This document shows positions 16,998 to 25,975 of a stretch of 64,000 nucleotides of DNA, one piece after another. The stretch's first letter is position 1. The number at the start of each line of letters is the position of its first letter. The notes beneath the pieces were generated by a model. The model saw nothing but the letters and a program-made list of their open reading frames with translations, searched no databases and was not told the DNA's origin. The stretch covers positions 50,344 through 114,343 of the forward strand of contig DASQNO010000087.1 in NCBI GenBank assembly GCA_035644935.1. The letters are read 5' to 3'. Both the position numbers and the translations under genes were made by a program. This DNA comes from CADCVW01 sp035644935. Its GTDB lineage: Bacteria > Pseudomonadota > Alphaproteobacteria > Sphingomonadales > Sphingomonadaceae.

Positions 16998-18984
16998 CGA
17001 CGGTCTCCTCTTCGTCGAAGTAGCCGGGACGCGCCGTCGTCGAGCGTCGCTCCTGATTGTAGTCAAGCCGGTAGGTATGGCTGACGGCTGGCATCAGCTT
17101 CCTAAGCAGCCCTTCGTCGACTTCGGTGTCGGTCGAAAGCACGATTACCTGATGGCTGGCTTCCGGAAAGTACCGCTCCACCAACGCCGTCCGATGCACC
17201 GAGTCCAGCCGCGCGAGTGGGGTGTCGATGATCATGGGCAGCGCCCGGCCACTGGTGCGGGCGAGCGCCCACAGCATCGCGATCGCATAGACCTGCTTCT
17301 CGCCGGCGGAGAGCGCAGACTTTGAGATCTCGTTACCGTCGCGGTCGATCAGCGTCGTCGCGAACGTCGCGCTGTCAATGCGAACGTCGGCGACGAACCC
17401 CTCCTTGCGGGCGAGATGGTTAAAGCACCGGACGAACTCCGTCCGTAGCCGCGAAAGCTTCGTCTCGAGCAGGCGCTCCTCATACTGCTGCAGCGCGCGC
17501 CCGATGCGCCCAGCCATCGCCGCACGGCCTTCGGCGGCTTCGGCGTCCGCCTGCGCCTTGAGCAGGCGCTCGCGTTCGCGCCTCAGATTCGCCCTGCGGT
17601 ACTCGAGACCTTTGAGCTCCTCGGAACGGGCGCGAAGCTCCGCCTCGATGGCGCCGACCTGCTGCTCGGCAAGCGTGAGCTCGTCCAGGATGACGCCGGC
17701 GGCATGACCTGTCGCGCGAACGAGGTTGGCTTCGACCTCGCGTAGCCGGCCGGTGAGCCGATCGAGCTCGGACGCTACCAGCGCCGACTTCGCAACGGTG
17801 GTCTCGCGGACCTCGCGCAGCTGGGCGAGCAAAGCCCTCCTCTCGGCCGCCTCAATCCGGTCCATCGGACCTTCGTTCTGGTCGATGGGCGCGATGGCGT
17901 CCGCCGAAAGAAAGGCCTCCAGGTCCCGCCAGTGGTTGTCCTTCCAGAGAGCGGAGCGGGGAGGGTTGCCGGTGCCACGCCATGCCCTCAGCCGCTCGCG
18001 GAGAGCCGAGGCTTCCGCTCCGGTGCCGCCGCGCGACCGGGACAGCTCCTCCGAGGCACGCGCAATGAGTTTGGGTGCCATGGCGAAGGGAAGCAGCCCA
18101 CCGGCGAGGTCCCGCAGTTCGCCTTCGCGCCGAGCGAGCTGGTGCTTCAGTTCGCTGGCCGACGCCTCGAGCGTGGCACGCTGGTTAGCGGCGTCCCCGC
18201 CTTCGGCCGTGAAGCGCTGCTTCGCATTCGCGGCCTGCCGGGCCTGACCCGAACGGCGCGACGTCAGTTCCGCGACGATCTCCTGCAGGTTGGCGATCTG
18301 CTCCCCTAGCTGCGTCTCCTCGCGGACGATGGCTTCGAGCTTGATCGCGGTCGCCGCGTCCCCGCGCTTGCCCCGGCGGGCCATGAACAGTCCGAGGTCG
18401 GTGCGCAGGCGACCGACCAGCTCGATGCCGAGCAGGCCACGGACAGCCTCGGCGAGCCCGTCCTCGACTTCGTCGTTAGCGATGTCGGCAATCTTCTCGC
18501 CGTCGAAGAAGAAGAGCTGAGACACGCCCGGCGGAATCAGCTCCTGCAGGAAGTGGTGCCACTCCTCGCGCGGCACGCTCTCGACCGGGCGGCCATCCTT
18601 CTCCAGGATCAGCGTCTCGACAGCCTTCGCTCCCTTCGCCGTCCAGCGACGGACGACGCGGTAGCGCTGGACGATGCCGCCCTCGGCATAGTCGAACTCG
18701 AGGCCGACAGAGGCGGATCCGGCGACATGGCCGCCGGCACCCATGTGAATGCGCGCGCGAAGGTGCGTCTCGTATTCGGTCTGGCCAACGCGATGCCCAA
18801 GGGCCCGCCGGCCATACAGCGCGAGGCGGACGGCTTCGAGCAGCGTGGTCTTGCCCGCGCCGTTACGTCCGCCGAAGAGGATCACGGGGGTTTCCCGACC
18901 GGGCTGCTTGCGCGGCACAAGGTCCAGGACCTGCCGGCCGGCGTACAGACCGAAGTTCTCGATCTCGATGGTCCGGAGGATCAT
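16978..18984 (-). CDS. dndD: DNA sulfur modification ATPase DndD
   Basis: A 668-residue SMC/Rad50-like ATPase. Walker A GGRNGAGKT is at 38-46, the middle holds long coiled coils (~190-280 and ~360-500), and the C-terminus has LSAGEKQVYAIAMLWALA followed by Walker B PMIIDTPLARLD. DndD is thought to provide ATP-driven DNA manipulation or nicking during sulfur insertion. It has no zinc-hook CxxC. Its ATG overlaps the stop of dndC by 4 bases. Confidence 0.93.
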   Translation of the reverse strand: MILRTIEIENFGLYAGRQVLDLVPRKQPGRETPVILFGGRNGAGKTTLLEAVRLALYGRRALGHRVGQTEYETHLRARIHMGAGGHVAGSASVGLEFDYAEGGIVQRYRVVRRWTAKGAKAVETLILEKDGRPVESVPREEWHHFLQELIPPGVSQLFFFDGEKIADIANDEVEDGLAEAVRGLLGIELVGRLRTDLGLFMARRGKRGDAATAIKLEAIVREETQLGEQIANLQEIVAELTSRRSGQARQAANAKQRFTAEGGDAANQRATLEASASELKHQLARREGELRDLAGGLLPFAMAPKLIARASEELSRSRGGTGAEASALRERLRAWRGTGNPPRSALWKDNHWRDLEAFLSADAIAPIDQNEGPMDRIEAAERRALLAQLREVRETTVAKSALVASELDRLTGRLREVEANLVRATGHAAGVILDELTLAEQQVGAIEAELRARSEELKGLEYRRANLRRERERLLKAQADAEAAEGRAAMAGRIGRALQQYEERLLETKLSRLRTEFVRCFNHLARKEGFVADVRIDSATFATTLIDRDGNEISKSALSAGEKQVYAIAMLWALARTSGRALPMIIDTPLARLDSVHRTALVERYFPEASHQVIVLSTDTEVDEGLLRKLMPAVSHTYRLDYNQERRSTTARPGYFDEEETVDAVHQT

Positions 18985-20495
18985 CTCGCGTCGTCCTCGC
19001 CGTCGAACGGCAGCTCCAGCTCATCGAGCAGGAATTCGACGTTCGCGTCGTCGTTGACGGCGACGTTTTCTGGTACCCCTATTTCGAGCCGGCGCTCGGC
19101 AACGAGCACGTCGAGATCGCGCCACTCCAGCTTAAACGCGTCCTCGATTCGGGTGTGGACCGCGTGCCGGCGCTTGAGTCCATGCGATGCACGCTCGATG
19201 TCGAGCAGCTTCATCACCAGCTCGGTCGGAACGTCATTGTCCTCGCAAATCGAATTTAGGAGCTCACCATCGTCCGCCGTGAACGCAACCGCATCTTCCG
19301 AGACCCAGGCGGGCTCGACGAAACCCGCATCCCTGCCAAGCGTCTCACGCACGATCCGCGGCACGGAATCCGGCCAGTCGCCGCTCTCCGTGCGCCATAG
19401 ACGGCGGATCTCGTGCAGCTCGGCCGGATGGATGAGGATCGGAGCCTCGCCTGCGGGTGCCTCTTCGGCCACCTGACGCTGAGTCTCGAGCAGACCGCGT
19501 AGCAGTTCGCGGCGGAAGTCCATGGTGTAGGGTCCGGGCATCACGCGGTCCGTGTCGCGGATAAAGGACACCTTCCCAGTACGTCGGCGGAAGTCGCGAT
19601 ACTTCAGCTTGACCGACGGTTCCTGCGTGGCGGCAAGCTTGTCGCGGAAATCCAGCAGGGGGGTGAGCCATTCCTCGCCGGAATCGATCATTGCCTCCAT
19701 AGCCTTGTCGCGCTCGACCACGGTGCAGACCCAGCAGCCGAACCTCGAATTGCCGCACGACGGGGTCGACGTGTCCACCACCAATGGGCACTCGCCCGAA
19801 GCCGCATTCCGGTACATCGCGACCAGATCGCGGTTGTCGTTTCCCCAGGGCGACTGGTTCTGCAGCAGATAGGTCCAGACGTCGTCGGTCGAGAATTCGG
19901 CAATCGGGGGATAGACATAGGCGTTGAGGAGCGAGGAGTGCCGCGACAGGCGCGATCCCTCGATTTTGTGAAGCGACATAACCTGCGCGCGCGTTGCGGA
20001 CTCCTGGCGGCGCACGCCTAGTACCATGACGACCTCGCCGAACTCCGCGACACGGCTCTTAATAAAGTCGTTAGCCGGTTCGATTTTGAGCCGCTCGGTG
20101 CACCAGCGGAAGCGTCGTGACGGGGCCGGATAGCCTCGGCCGATCATGTTCACCCAGAAGCTCTTGTCCACCTCCGGCACGACCTTGTGCGTGACGATCG
20201 GCATGTCCTGCTCGATGGAAGCCTTGGCGATCCGGGCAAGCGAGACATCGATGTAGTGGGAAACGACGGGCGTTTCCACGAGCGTGTCGGAGCTGATGAC
20301 GTAGATCTGTTTGGTGCGCCGCTCGCGGGGAAGCGCCGAGATCGCCGTCCAGATCAGCTGGAGCGCGGTGGTGGAGTCCTTGCCGCCGGAGTAGCCGACG
20401 ACCCACGGCCTTCCGTCCGCGAGGTAGATCTCGCGGACCTCGTCGTGGATGCGTTTTAGGCGGTCGAGTCCACCATCTAATGAGGCTGTTACCAT
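18981..20495 (-). CDS. dndC: DNA sulfur modification protein DndC (PAPS reductase-like)
   Basis: A 504-residue protein of the adenine nucleotide alpha hydrolase fold. The PP-loop SGGKDS is at 36-41. A cysteine set typical of the DndC 4Fe-4S cluster is visible: RRFRWCTERL, then SGECPLVVDTSTPSCGN and FGCWVCTVVERDKAMEAM. It activates the DNA phosphate with ATP and inserts sulfur delivered by DndA. The gene follows dndB by 25 bases and overlaps dndD. Confidence 0.95.
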   Translation of the reverse strand: MVTASLDGGLDRLKRIHDEVREIYLADGRPWVVGYSGGKDSTTALQLIWTAISALPRERRTKQIYVISSDTLVETPVVSHYIDVSLARIAKASIEQDMPIVTHKVVPEVDKSFWVNMIGRGYPAPSRRFRWCTERLKIEPANDFIKSRVAEFGEVVMVLGVRRQESATRAQVMSLHKIEGSRLSRHSSLLNAYVYPPIAEFSTDDVWTYLLQNQSPWGNDNRDLVAMYRNAASGECPLVVDTSTPSCGNSRFGCWVCTVVERDKAMEAMIDSGEEWLTPLLDFRDKLAATQEPSVKLKYRDFRRRTGKVSFIRDTDRVMPGPYTMDFRRELLRGLLETQRQVAEEAPAGEAPILIHPAELHEIRRLWRTESGDWPDSVPRIVRETLGRDAGFVEPAWVSEDAVAFTADDGELLNSICEDNDVPTELVMKLLDIERASHGLKRRHAVHTRIEDAFKLEWRDLDVLVAERRLEIGVPENVAVNDDANVEFLLDELELPFDGEDDAR

Positions 20496-20520
20496 GCTAT
20501 CGTCCGATCAATTCTGAAAC

Positions 20521-21570
20521 TTAACGTGAACCGGGTCCGCCGTCACCGACTTCCGGCTCGGCTGAGCGCGAAATCAACTCAGCTGTGAGGAGTACGCTGG
20601 TGCGTGACCTGTTGATGCGACCGTTCGAGAGCGCTCGCCCCTCCCAGACCGCAGTGTTTGTGCGGGACCAATCGACCCGCTTTAGCGCCCTGAGGGAGGT
20701 GCGCCAGCCGGCGGGACTATCGTTGATCATCCGGGCGCCGGCGAGGGCGATCGCCTCGAGTGCGATGCCGTGGGCATGGATGGTGTCGCGCCGGAGCTCC
20801 GCCGGCGCAACCTCGCGGCGACCGGCCGCGGACCATTCAGGCATGTTGTCGATGACGGCGTTCCAGAAGTCCACGACAAGTCCGGGCTCCTCCGCCGTTG
20901 CCGGCAGGGATGCGTCGTTCACGAGCGTCGTGATAGCGGTGTGGATGTTGCTGAAGGCGAACAGCTTGCGCGATCCGGCTGAGAGATTGGACCGCGTGAA
21001 GTCCGTCATGTCCCTGAACAGGGGAATGGAGTCGGCCACCGCCCGGCTGAGCCGGGCACCGTTGTCGCGGCCATTATAAAAAAGCCGTAGTGATCGGGCG
21101 GGCTTTACACCGTGCTGGTTGAGGTCGACGAACATCTGCTGGGACCGAGTGAGACCGTCGTCAGGAAAAAGGGTGACGGCGATCGTCTCGTCGCCCATCC
21201 TCGGCCGCTCTCGAAGCGCCTCGATGATACCGGCTCGACGGTGCTGTCCATCGTTTATCAGGATGGTCGCGGCCATGTCGACTGCCAGCGTTCCGACAGA
21301 ACGGTGCCCGGGCACCGCTTCAAACGAGAATGCACCATCGATGGTAGCGGATAGAGCGGACAGCACATATTCGGTCGGATTCTCGACGATGTACCTTGCG
21401 ATCGCGGGGATCCGGCCCTTGTTGAGCTCGCGCTGCACGCGAAGTTGCGCCGGAAGCTCTTCTTCGTCGTAGCTGAAAAGCCGCTCGAGCGTCTTCAGAG
21501 GGACCATTGCGACATAGAAGGCGCGGCCGGCCTGGACGCCGCGTATAGCTGCGAAACTGTAAACGTTCAC
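20521..21570 (-). CDS. dndB: DndB, DGQHR-domain regulator of phosphorothioation
   Basis: A 349-residue protein (366 if begun at the ATG at 21621). YSFAAIRGVQAGRAFYVAM at the N-terminus and INDGQHRRAGIIEAL (DGQHR at 107-111 from the GTG) are the DndB signatures; later FVDLNQHG is also typical. DndB lowers modification frequency and represses transcription in characterised systems. I chose the GTG at 21570 because GGAGGG lies 5 bases upstream and the family begins just before YxFPAIRG. The ATG at 21621 also has a passable AGGA. First gene of the dnd operon. Confidence 0.9.
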   Translation of the reverse strand: MNVYSFAAIRGVQAGRAFYVAMVPLKTLERLFSYDEEELPAQLRVQRELNKGRIPAIARYIVENPTEYVLSALSATIDGAFSFEAVPGHRSVGTLAVDMAATILINDGQHRRAGIIEALRERPRMGDETIAVTLFPDDGLTRSQQMFVDLNQHGVKPARSLRLFYNGRDNGARLSRAVADSIPLFRDMTDFTRSNLSAGSRKLFAFSNIHTAITTLVNDASLPATAEEPGLVVDFWNAVIDNMPEWSAAGRREVAPAELRRDTIHAHGIALEAIALAGARMINDSPAGWRTSLRALKRVDWSRTNTAVWEGRALSNGRINRSRTSVLLTAELISRSAEPEVGDGGPGSR

Positions 21571-21662
21571 CCGCGCCCTCCAGCCACTAACGCCAGCGCC
21601 ACGAGCGAGGGGCCGTAGCATCTTTATCCTAGGGCATAACCGTCAGCCATCCTGACGTCAAG

Positions 21663-21686
21663 ATACCGGGGATATATATACCGTGG
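21663..21686. promoter_or_regulatory. Candidate operator between dndB and the XRE regulator gene
   Basis: A direct repeat ATACCGGGG / ATACCGTGG, starts 15 bases apart, encloses an AT-only run (ATATATAT). It lies in the ~100-base divergent interval and about 35-55 bases before the regulator ATG. Placement suggests a binding site for the XRE protein or overlap with its own promoter. Inference from position and repetition only. Confidence 0.4.
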
Positions 21687-21718
21687 ACGTAGAATGAGTT
21701 TTTGGCGAGGAACATCTT

Positions 21719-22012
21719 ATGTCCGCGCCATCAGTTCAGATTGCATTTGGAAGTCGCGTCCGTGAGCTTCGCAAGGCGAAGCGCTACTCGCAGGAGGCGT
21801 TTGCAGCCCATGCCAATCTGGATCGAGGAGCCTATGGTAAGCTCGAGCGAGGGGACATAAATGTTGGGCTACTCACCATGGCCCGTATAGCGGTGGCGCT
21901 CGACCTGACGCTGTCGCAGTTGTTAGCTTCAGTTGAGCTTTGCCCTGAAGAAATTCAGTCGCTGCCGCGTTCGCGACGAGGTCCGCAGCCTGTCGGCGGC
22001 CATCACAGTTAA
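21719..22012 (+). CDS. XRE-family helix-turn-helix regulator, divergent from the dnd operon
   Basis: A 97-residue protein. Residues ~10-65 form a Cro/C1 helix-turn-helix (FGSRVRELRKAKRYSQEAFAA, then LDRGAYGKLERGDINVGLLT), followed by a short basic tail. Small regulators of this type are read divergently from many restriction-modification operons and delay or limit expression. GAGG precedes the ATG. The likely target is the dnd operon and possibly itself. Confidence 0.85.
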   Translation: MSAPSVQIAFGSRVRELRKAKRYSQEAFAAHANLDRGAYGKLERGDINVGLLTMARIAVALDLTLSQLLASVELCPEEIQSLPRSRRGPQPVGGHHS

Positions 22013-22759
22013 AGCCGGTCGCGCTCTTCTAGTGCGCCGATGCGCCACCGAAACTCATCGCAACCTAGCGCGTCGCAATGCTTGTGACCGCCGTCTTCGA
22101 TCCTAAAGTTCGGTACCATCACAGAGATCACATGCGTCTTAGATACGTCAAGTGCCAAAGCACCGCGAACAACTCTCACTCCTGCTCATAGGCGAGTTCC
22201 TTTGACGCATCGGCGTACCTAGGCCGCCGTCTGACGGCTAACCCAACAGGCGACTAGGTTAGTGGCCGCGCTTGCCCCATTCATACGGCCGATGCGGCGT
22301 GCCAAAAATGGCCGTCGCGCTGACCTGAATGAAGGGCGGAAGCTGGAGAGCGGGAAACAGCTCACGAGTGTCCGGGTGTGGGTCAACGCGGACCTTCGAT
22401 CAGGCGAATGGCTCAAGGGTCGGAGGCGCTCCGTCGTAGATCAGTCGCATAACGTTCCAGTCGCCGTGATGATCAACCCGCTCCATACGCGAGCCAGCGT
22501 GCTGTCCCCAAGCGGCAAGCATACGCCTGATGAAGTCGAGCTCGGCTTGACGCTCCAGCGCCTTGAAGACGTGCAGGTGAGGCAAGCCCTTACGCACGAC
22601 TAACTCCGGAGTTGGCCGCGTCTAGCCATGGCGCCAGTAGCGGGGCCAACCGTCCGAACCGGCCCCACCGCTCCAGTAGCTTCGAAACGGGACCGGAAAG
22701 TCGATCAAGTGTGAGCCTTCGACTATCAGAGGCCGAGGCTCGCAGGTTAATCTGTCGCA
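22013..22759. other. Long stretch without a confident gene
   Basis: About 750 bases. The only protein-like frame is on the minus strand at 22400-22597 (MRKGLPHLHVFKALERQAEL at its start, 65 residues), which could be the remnant of a lost gene. A plus-strand frame at 22262-22603 overlaps it. Neither has a recognisable domain. The 3' end supplies the upstream region of the patatin gene. Confidence 0.35.
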
Positions 22760-24619
22760 ATGATGGAGGGGGGGCTCACGAACGAGATGTCGATAGTCGG
22801 CAAAAACCGGGCGACCAGTGCCGCGCCCTCCGGGGGCAAGCCCCCAGCATACGCGATCTTCGAGGGCGGCGGCGCCAAGGGCATTACGCACGTTGGGGCA
22901 CTCCGCGCATTCAGGGAGAGCTACTGGCTCGTCGGTGCCGCCGGCGCATCCGCTGGCGCGATCATCGCCGCCCTCGCCGCAGTCGGATACCAGGCCGACG
23001 ACCTCTTCGACGAGGCTAACGGCACCGACATCCTGACGAGGAACGGCACCAGCCCGCTTGGATTGCTGGGCAGGCGGCGCTGGTTGCTCGCCAGCTGGGT
23101 GGTGTCCCGACTTTCGGCCACGCTTGCGCTCACCTTCTGGTCCCTGCTCGCACTAGTGGTGATGATCCGCACCGGGAATTTTTCCTGGTGGCCACTGGCC
23201 GCCGTATCACCGGCAGTCCTCCTCATCTTCCTCGTGTTCCTGTTGTGGCCGGTTATGCTGCGCGGCGGGTTCCTGAAGACCGACGAGATGAGGGACCAGC
23301 TCGACCGGCTGTTACGCGCGCGGCTCGAGACCCTCTACAAGACCCGCGGAGTCGTTCGACAGATCGGCGACTACGTCACGTTTGAGGACATGGACCCGGC
23401 CGTCATCCAGGACGCCTGCAGCCTGAAGATCGTTGTGACCGACGCCAGGAAGCGGCGGCTGGTCCAGTTCGACCAGAGCTACAAGAAGGTCTCGGTAGCG
23501 GACGCAGTCGCGGCCTCGGCCGCACTGCCCCTTATCTTCAGCCCTCCACGGATCCGCGGCCTCGCGGAGGCCGATCAGTCGGTGTTCGTGGATGGAGGGC
23601 TCGTCTCGAATCTGCCAGTTTGGGCCTTCGTATCCGAGAAGAAGATGTTCGAGCGGGCCTCGACCGGTGGCTCGGTGCCGATCTTCGCCTTCACGCTCAA
23701 CGCAACCAGCGGCAAGAAGAAGCACGCGGCGAAGCGCCGCTCGGCACGTGAGCGACGCGGCTTCTGGCGCTCGCTCGCCGCTGGCCTGTGGTGGCTGCTG
23801 ACGACGCCGATCCTACTTGCCGCCGCTGCGGTGCGGTGGCTGGCGGTCGCACCCTTTCGCCTCGTCGGCCGGTTTGGAAATCTGGTGTGGCGAAATCCGT
23901 TCCACATCACAGATCATGTCCGGGATGTCCTCGAGACAGGCATCTTCGGCAGCCAGACGGTGGTGCAGGACTTCGTCACCGACCTCAGGATCGTCGAGAT
24001 GGCCAGTCCCCTCACGACGGTCGCCTTCGGGTGCACCCGGGAGGAGGCAACGCGCGCGCACAAGGCCGGCTATGACCGGGCCTCGAGTTGCTTGACGAAC
24101 TGGCGCGAAGACGCGGACGCGACGACGAGCATCCTGGATGAGCTGCTGCCCGACATCGAGAACGAGGTGGCCACGAGACGCGTAGCGCGTGGCGCCGCGG
24201 GCGCGCCGAAGCTCAGGCTCTCCATCGTGGATCCGACGAAGGGCGGGTTCTACCAGGTGACGGCATCCGTGGGGATGCAGGACGATCCAGACGACCGCAT
24301 GGAGTTCGACCCACGGAGCGCGGCCGCGCCCGCCGTTTTCAAGACCAAGCTCGCTACGCTCGCTCCCTACGACGACACCCCCGCCTCGATAGGTCACGTG
24401 ATGACGAAGTACGAGCGCGCCCTCCTCGAGCGCCATAGGCAGTGGGTGGTCTCGATACCGATCTACCAACTCGTGAACGGAAGCGTCCCCGCTACGCTGG
24501 CGGAACGCGTGGTCGAGAGGGTCCTTTGCGTTGACAGCGACGATGACTTGCAGGCGGAGTTCGCGGACGCCACATTCGTGGATGCATTGAGTAACATCGC
24601 TGTGGTACTGGCGAATTAG
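22760..24619 (+). CDS. Patatin-like phospholipase with membrane segments
   Basis: A 619-residue patatin-fold acyl hydrolase. The oxyanion-hole loop FEGGGAKG is at ~34-41, the nucleophile motif GASAG (Ser64) at 62-66, and the catalytic Asp in VFVDGG at 278-280. Two hydrophobic helices interrupt the catalytic domain (~112-165: LALTFWSLLALVVMI, then AVLLIFLVFLLWPVML) and another lies near 340-360, so it is probably membrane-bound. Related patatins act as defence effectors that destroy membranes. The ATG at 22760 lacks a ribosome site; the ATG at 22787 follows GGAGGGGGG and may be the true start. A 61-residue gene follows 14 bases later. Confidence 0.85.
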   Translation: MMEGGLTNEMSIVGKNRATSAAPSGGKPPAYAIFEGGGAKGITHVGALRAFRESYWLVGAAGASAGAIIAALAAVGYQADDLFDEANGTDILTRNGTSPLGLLGRRRWLLASWVVSRLSATLALTFWSLLALVVMIRTGNFSWWPLAAVSPAVLLIFLVFLLWPVMLRGGFLKTDEMRDQLDRLLRARLETLYKTRGVVRQIGDYVTFEDMDPAVIQDACSLKIVVTDARKRRLVQFDQSYKKVSVADAVAASAALPLIFSPPRIRGLAEADQSVFVDGGLVSNLPVWAFVSEKKMFERASTGGSVPIFAFTLNATSGKKKHAAKRRSARERRGFWRSLAAGLWWLLTTPILLAAAAVRWLAVAPFRLVGRFGNLVWRNPFHITDHVRDVLETGIFGSQTVVQDFVTDLRIVEMASPLTTVAFGCTREEATRAHKAGYDRASSCLTNWREDADATTSILDELLPDIENEVATRRVARGAAGAPKLRLSIVDPTKGGFYQVTASVGMQDDPDDRMEFDPRSAAAPAVFKTKLATLAPYDDTPASIGHVMTKYERALLERHRQWVVSIPIYQLVNGSVPATLAERVVERVLCVDSDDDLQAEFADATFVDALSNIAVVLAN

Positions 24620-24633
24620 AAAGGAGACCGATT

Positions 24634-24819
24634 ATGGACACCCAGTCATTCCTGACAGAGGAAGACGCTCGCTCCTTCGCGGCGAGGGCGCTCAGTGGCA
24701 ACAAGGCCGAGGGACCGAAGCCCAAGCAGGCGGCGCCGGTCCAGTTCAGTCCCGCGAGCATCGCCAAGGCGCTGAATCGCAAGAAGCAGATCCTCGCTAA
24801 GAGCCGCGCCAAGGCATAG
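24634..24819 (+). CDS. 61-residue partner of the patatin gene
   Basis: Starts MDTQSFLTEEDARSFAARAL and ends in a lysine-rich helix (LNRKKQILAKSRAKA). No family recognised. It has a strong AAAGGAGACCGATT ribosome site and lies 14 bases after the patatin stop, so the two are co-transcribed. A regulatory or antidote role towards the patatin is possible but unsupported beyond context. Confidence 0.65.
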   Translation: MDTQSFLTEEDARSFAARALSGNKAEGPKPKQAAPVQFSPASIAKALNRKKQILAKSRAKA

Positions 24820-24901
24820 CACCTGTCGGTCGAGGCCTTCCGACCTTCGGCATCGTCGTCGTGGCCGAGAGGAATAGGCCGGCTTCCAGGCGAAGTTTGA
24901 G

Positions 24902-25253
24902 GGGCACTGGCAAACCAAATGCACCGGCTGGCAAGCGGGGCTGGGTGGGGGCGTCGATGCCTCGTCCAGCCAAGCCAGCCAGTCCGTTCCGCTACTTCAA
25001 CTCGTCGCCTGAGGTGATCCGGCTGGTGGTGCTGATGTACATTCGCTTTCCGCTGTCGTTGCGGAACGTGGAGGACCTGCTGTTCGAGCGGGGCATCGAC
25101 ATCTGCCATGAGACGGTGCGGCTCTGGTGGAACAGGTTCGGCCCGCTGTTCGCAGGCGACATCAGGCGGCAGCGGGGCAGCCGCATGCGGAGCTTTCGCC
25201 ACTGGCGTTGGCACCTGAACGAGATGTACGTGAAGCTAGGTCTGACAGCGCCC
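24902..25253 (+). mobile_element. Internally deleted IS6-family element (MITE-like)
   Basis: The left end GGGCACTGGCAAACCAAATG matches the left end of the intact element at 25976. Similarity runs through the first ~95 codons of transposase to about 25236, then jumps to GGTCTGACAGCGCCC (25239-25253), which matches the right end of the intact copy (GACTGACAGCACCC). About 490 bases of the interior are missing. Both ends remain, so it could still be moved by the neighbouring intact transposase. Flanking 8-mers do not match, so no target duplication is visible. Confidence 0.8.
24957..25253 (+). pseudogene. Truncated IS6-family transposase
   Basis: Begins MPRPAKPASPFRYFNSSPEV like the intact copy and is about 90 percent identical by eye through HLNEMYVKL, including the first catalytic Asp position changed to Asn (LNEM instead of LDEM). 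The second Asp and the Glu are lost in the internal deletion. The frame runs on into unrelated sequence to 25409. Non-functional. Confidence 0.85.
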
Positions 25254-25444
25254 GCTTGGCGTATGGAGCGGCGGCGCGAGCTGTCGCAGGATTGGTCGGA
25301 CCTGCTGATGAACGGAATGGTGCGCGCGACCTCGCTGGGCATTGAAGTCGTCCTAGCAACTTTCAGGGTTGCACGACTGTTGCGCAGCGACAACCTTGCC
25401 TGCCGCTAAGAGCGCACATGGTAACGGCATCAAGGGGATTGCTA

Positions 25445-25975
25445 ATGCAAATAAAATATATCGACCCAACTGAATTTGACGTAGTCGAGGTTCGGCGAGC
25501 GTCGCCCGGCGCAATCCTGTTCCAGTCGACCTACGAACAAGCTCACGAACCTCGGCTGATAGCATCCGCCCCAGACCAAAATGACGATGACGATGGGCTG
25601 CCTCGCACCGTCTACGTCAAGCTGACGGCGGGTGCTCCTGGCTATCAATACAATGAAGCCAATTTGAGCGATGTAGAGCTAGCGGTTACGGGCTGGCAGG
25701 TCGAAGTTGATCCGGCATCTGTCAAAAGCACCAGCGCTGGCCGGCCTCGAGCCGGAGATATCATTCTGCACCAGGGTGCAATGACGCTTGTGGTTTGGGA
25801 CAATAGTGGACGACCGTTCTCGCTTAACCTCAACGATTTCAGGTTGGGTCCGCCCGTTCGGGATAACGTAACAACGACTTTCTTCGCGGGGTGGCGGATT
25901 GTGAAATATGTTGTCGGGCGCGAGAATCCAATCGTAGTGTTCGAAAGGGCGGCAGGGCCGATCCAACCGGTTTAA
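25445..25975 (+). CDS. Hypothetical protein between two IS6-type elements
   Basis: A 176-residue beta-rich protein starting MQIKYIDPTEFDVVEVRRAS; it has DGLPRTVYVKLTAG and a C-terminal TTFFAGWRIVKYVVGREN. No family recognised. AAGGGG lies 7 bases before the ATG. Its stop codon TAA (25973-25975) directly abuts the left end of the intact IS element, so the last residues may have been altered by the insertion. The 25254-25444 stretch before it holds only a possible gene fragment. It may be a passenger of the paired elements. Confidence 0.65.
   Translation: MQIKYIDPTEFDVVEVRRASPGAILFQSTYEQAHEPRLIASAPDQNDDDDGLPRTVYVKLTAGAPGYQYNEANLSDVELAVTGWQVEVDPASVKSTSAGRPRAGDIILHQGAMTLVVWDNSGRPFSLNLNDFRLGPPVRDNVTTTFFAGWRIVKYVVGRENPIVVFERAAGPIQPV

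Noticed and set aside
25254..25409. C-terminal fragment of an integrase (reading ERRRELSQDWSDLL)
   Set aside because: The match to integrase C-termini is too short and lacks the catalytic Tyr region; not reported as a feature.
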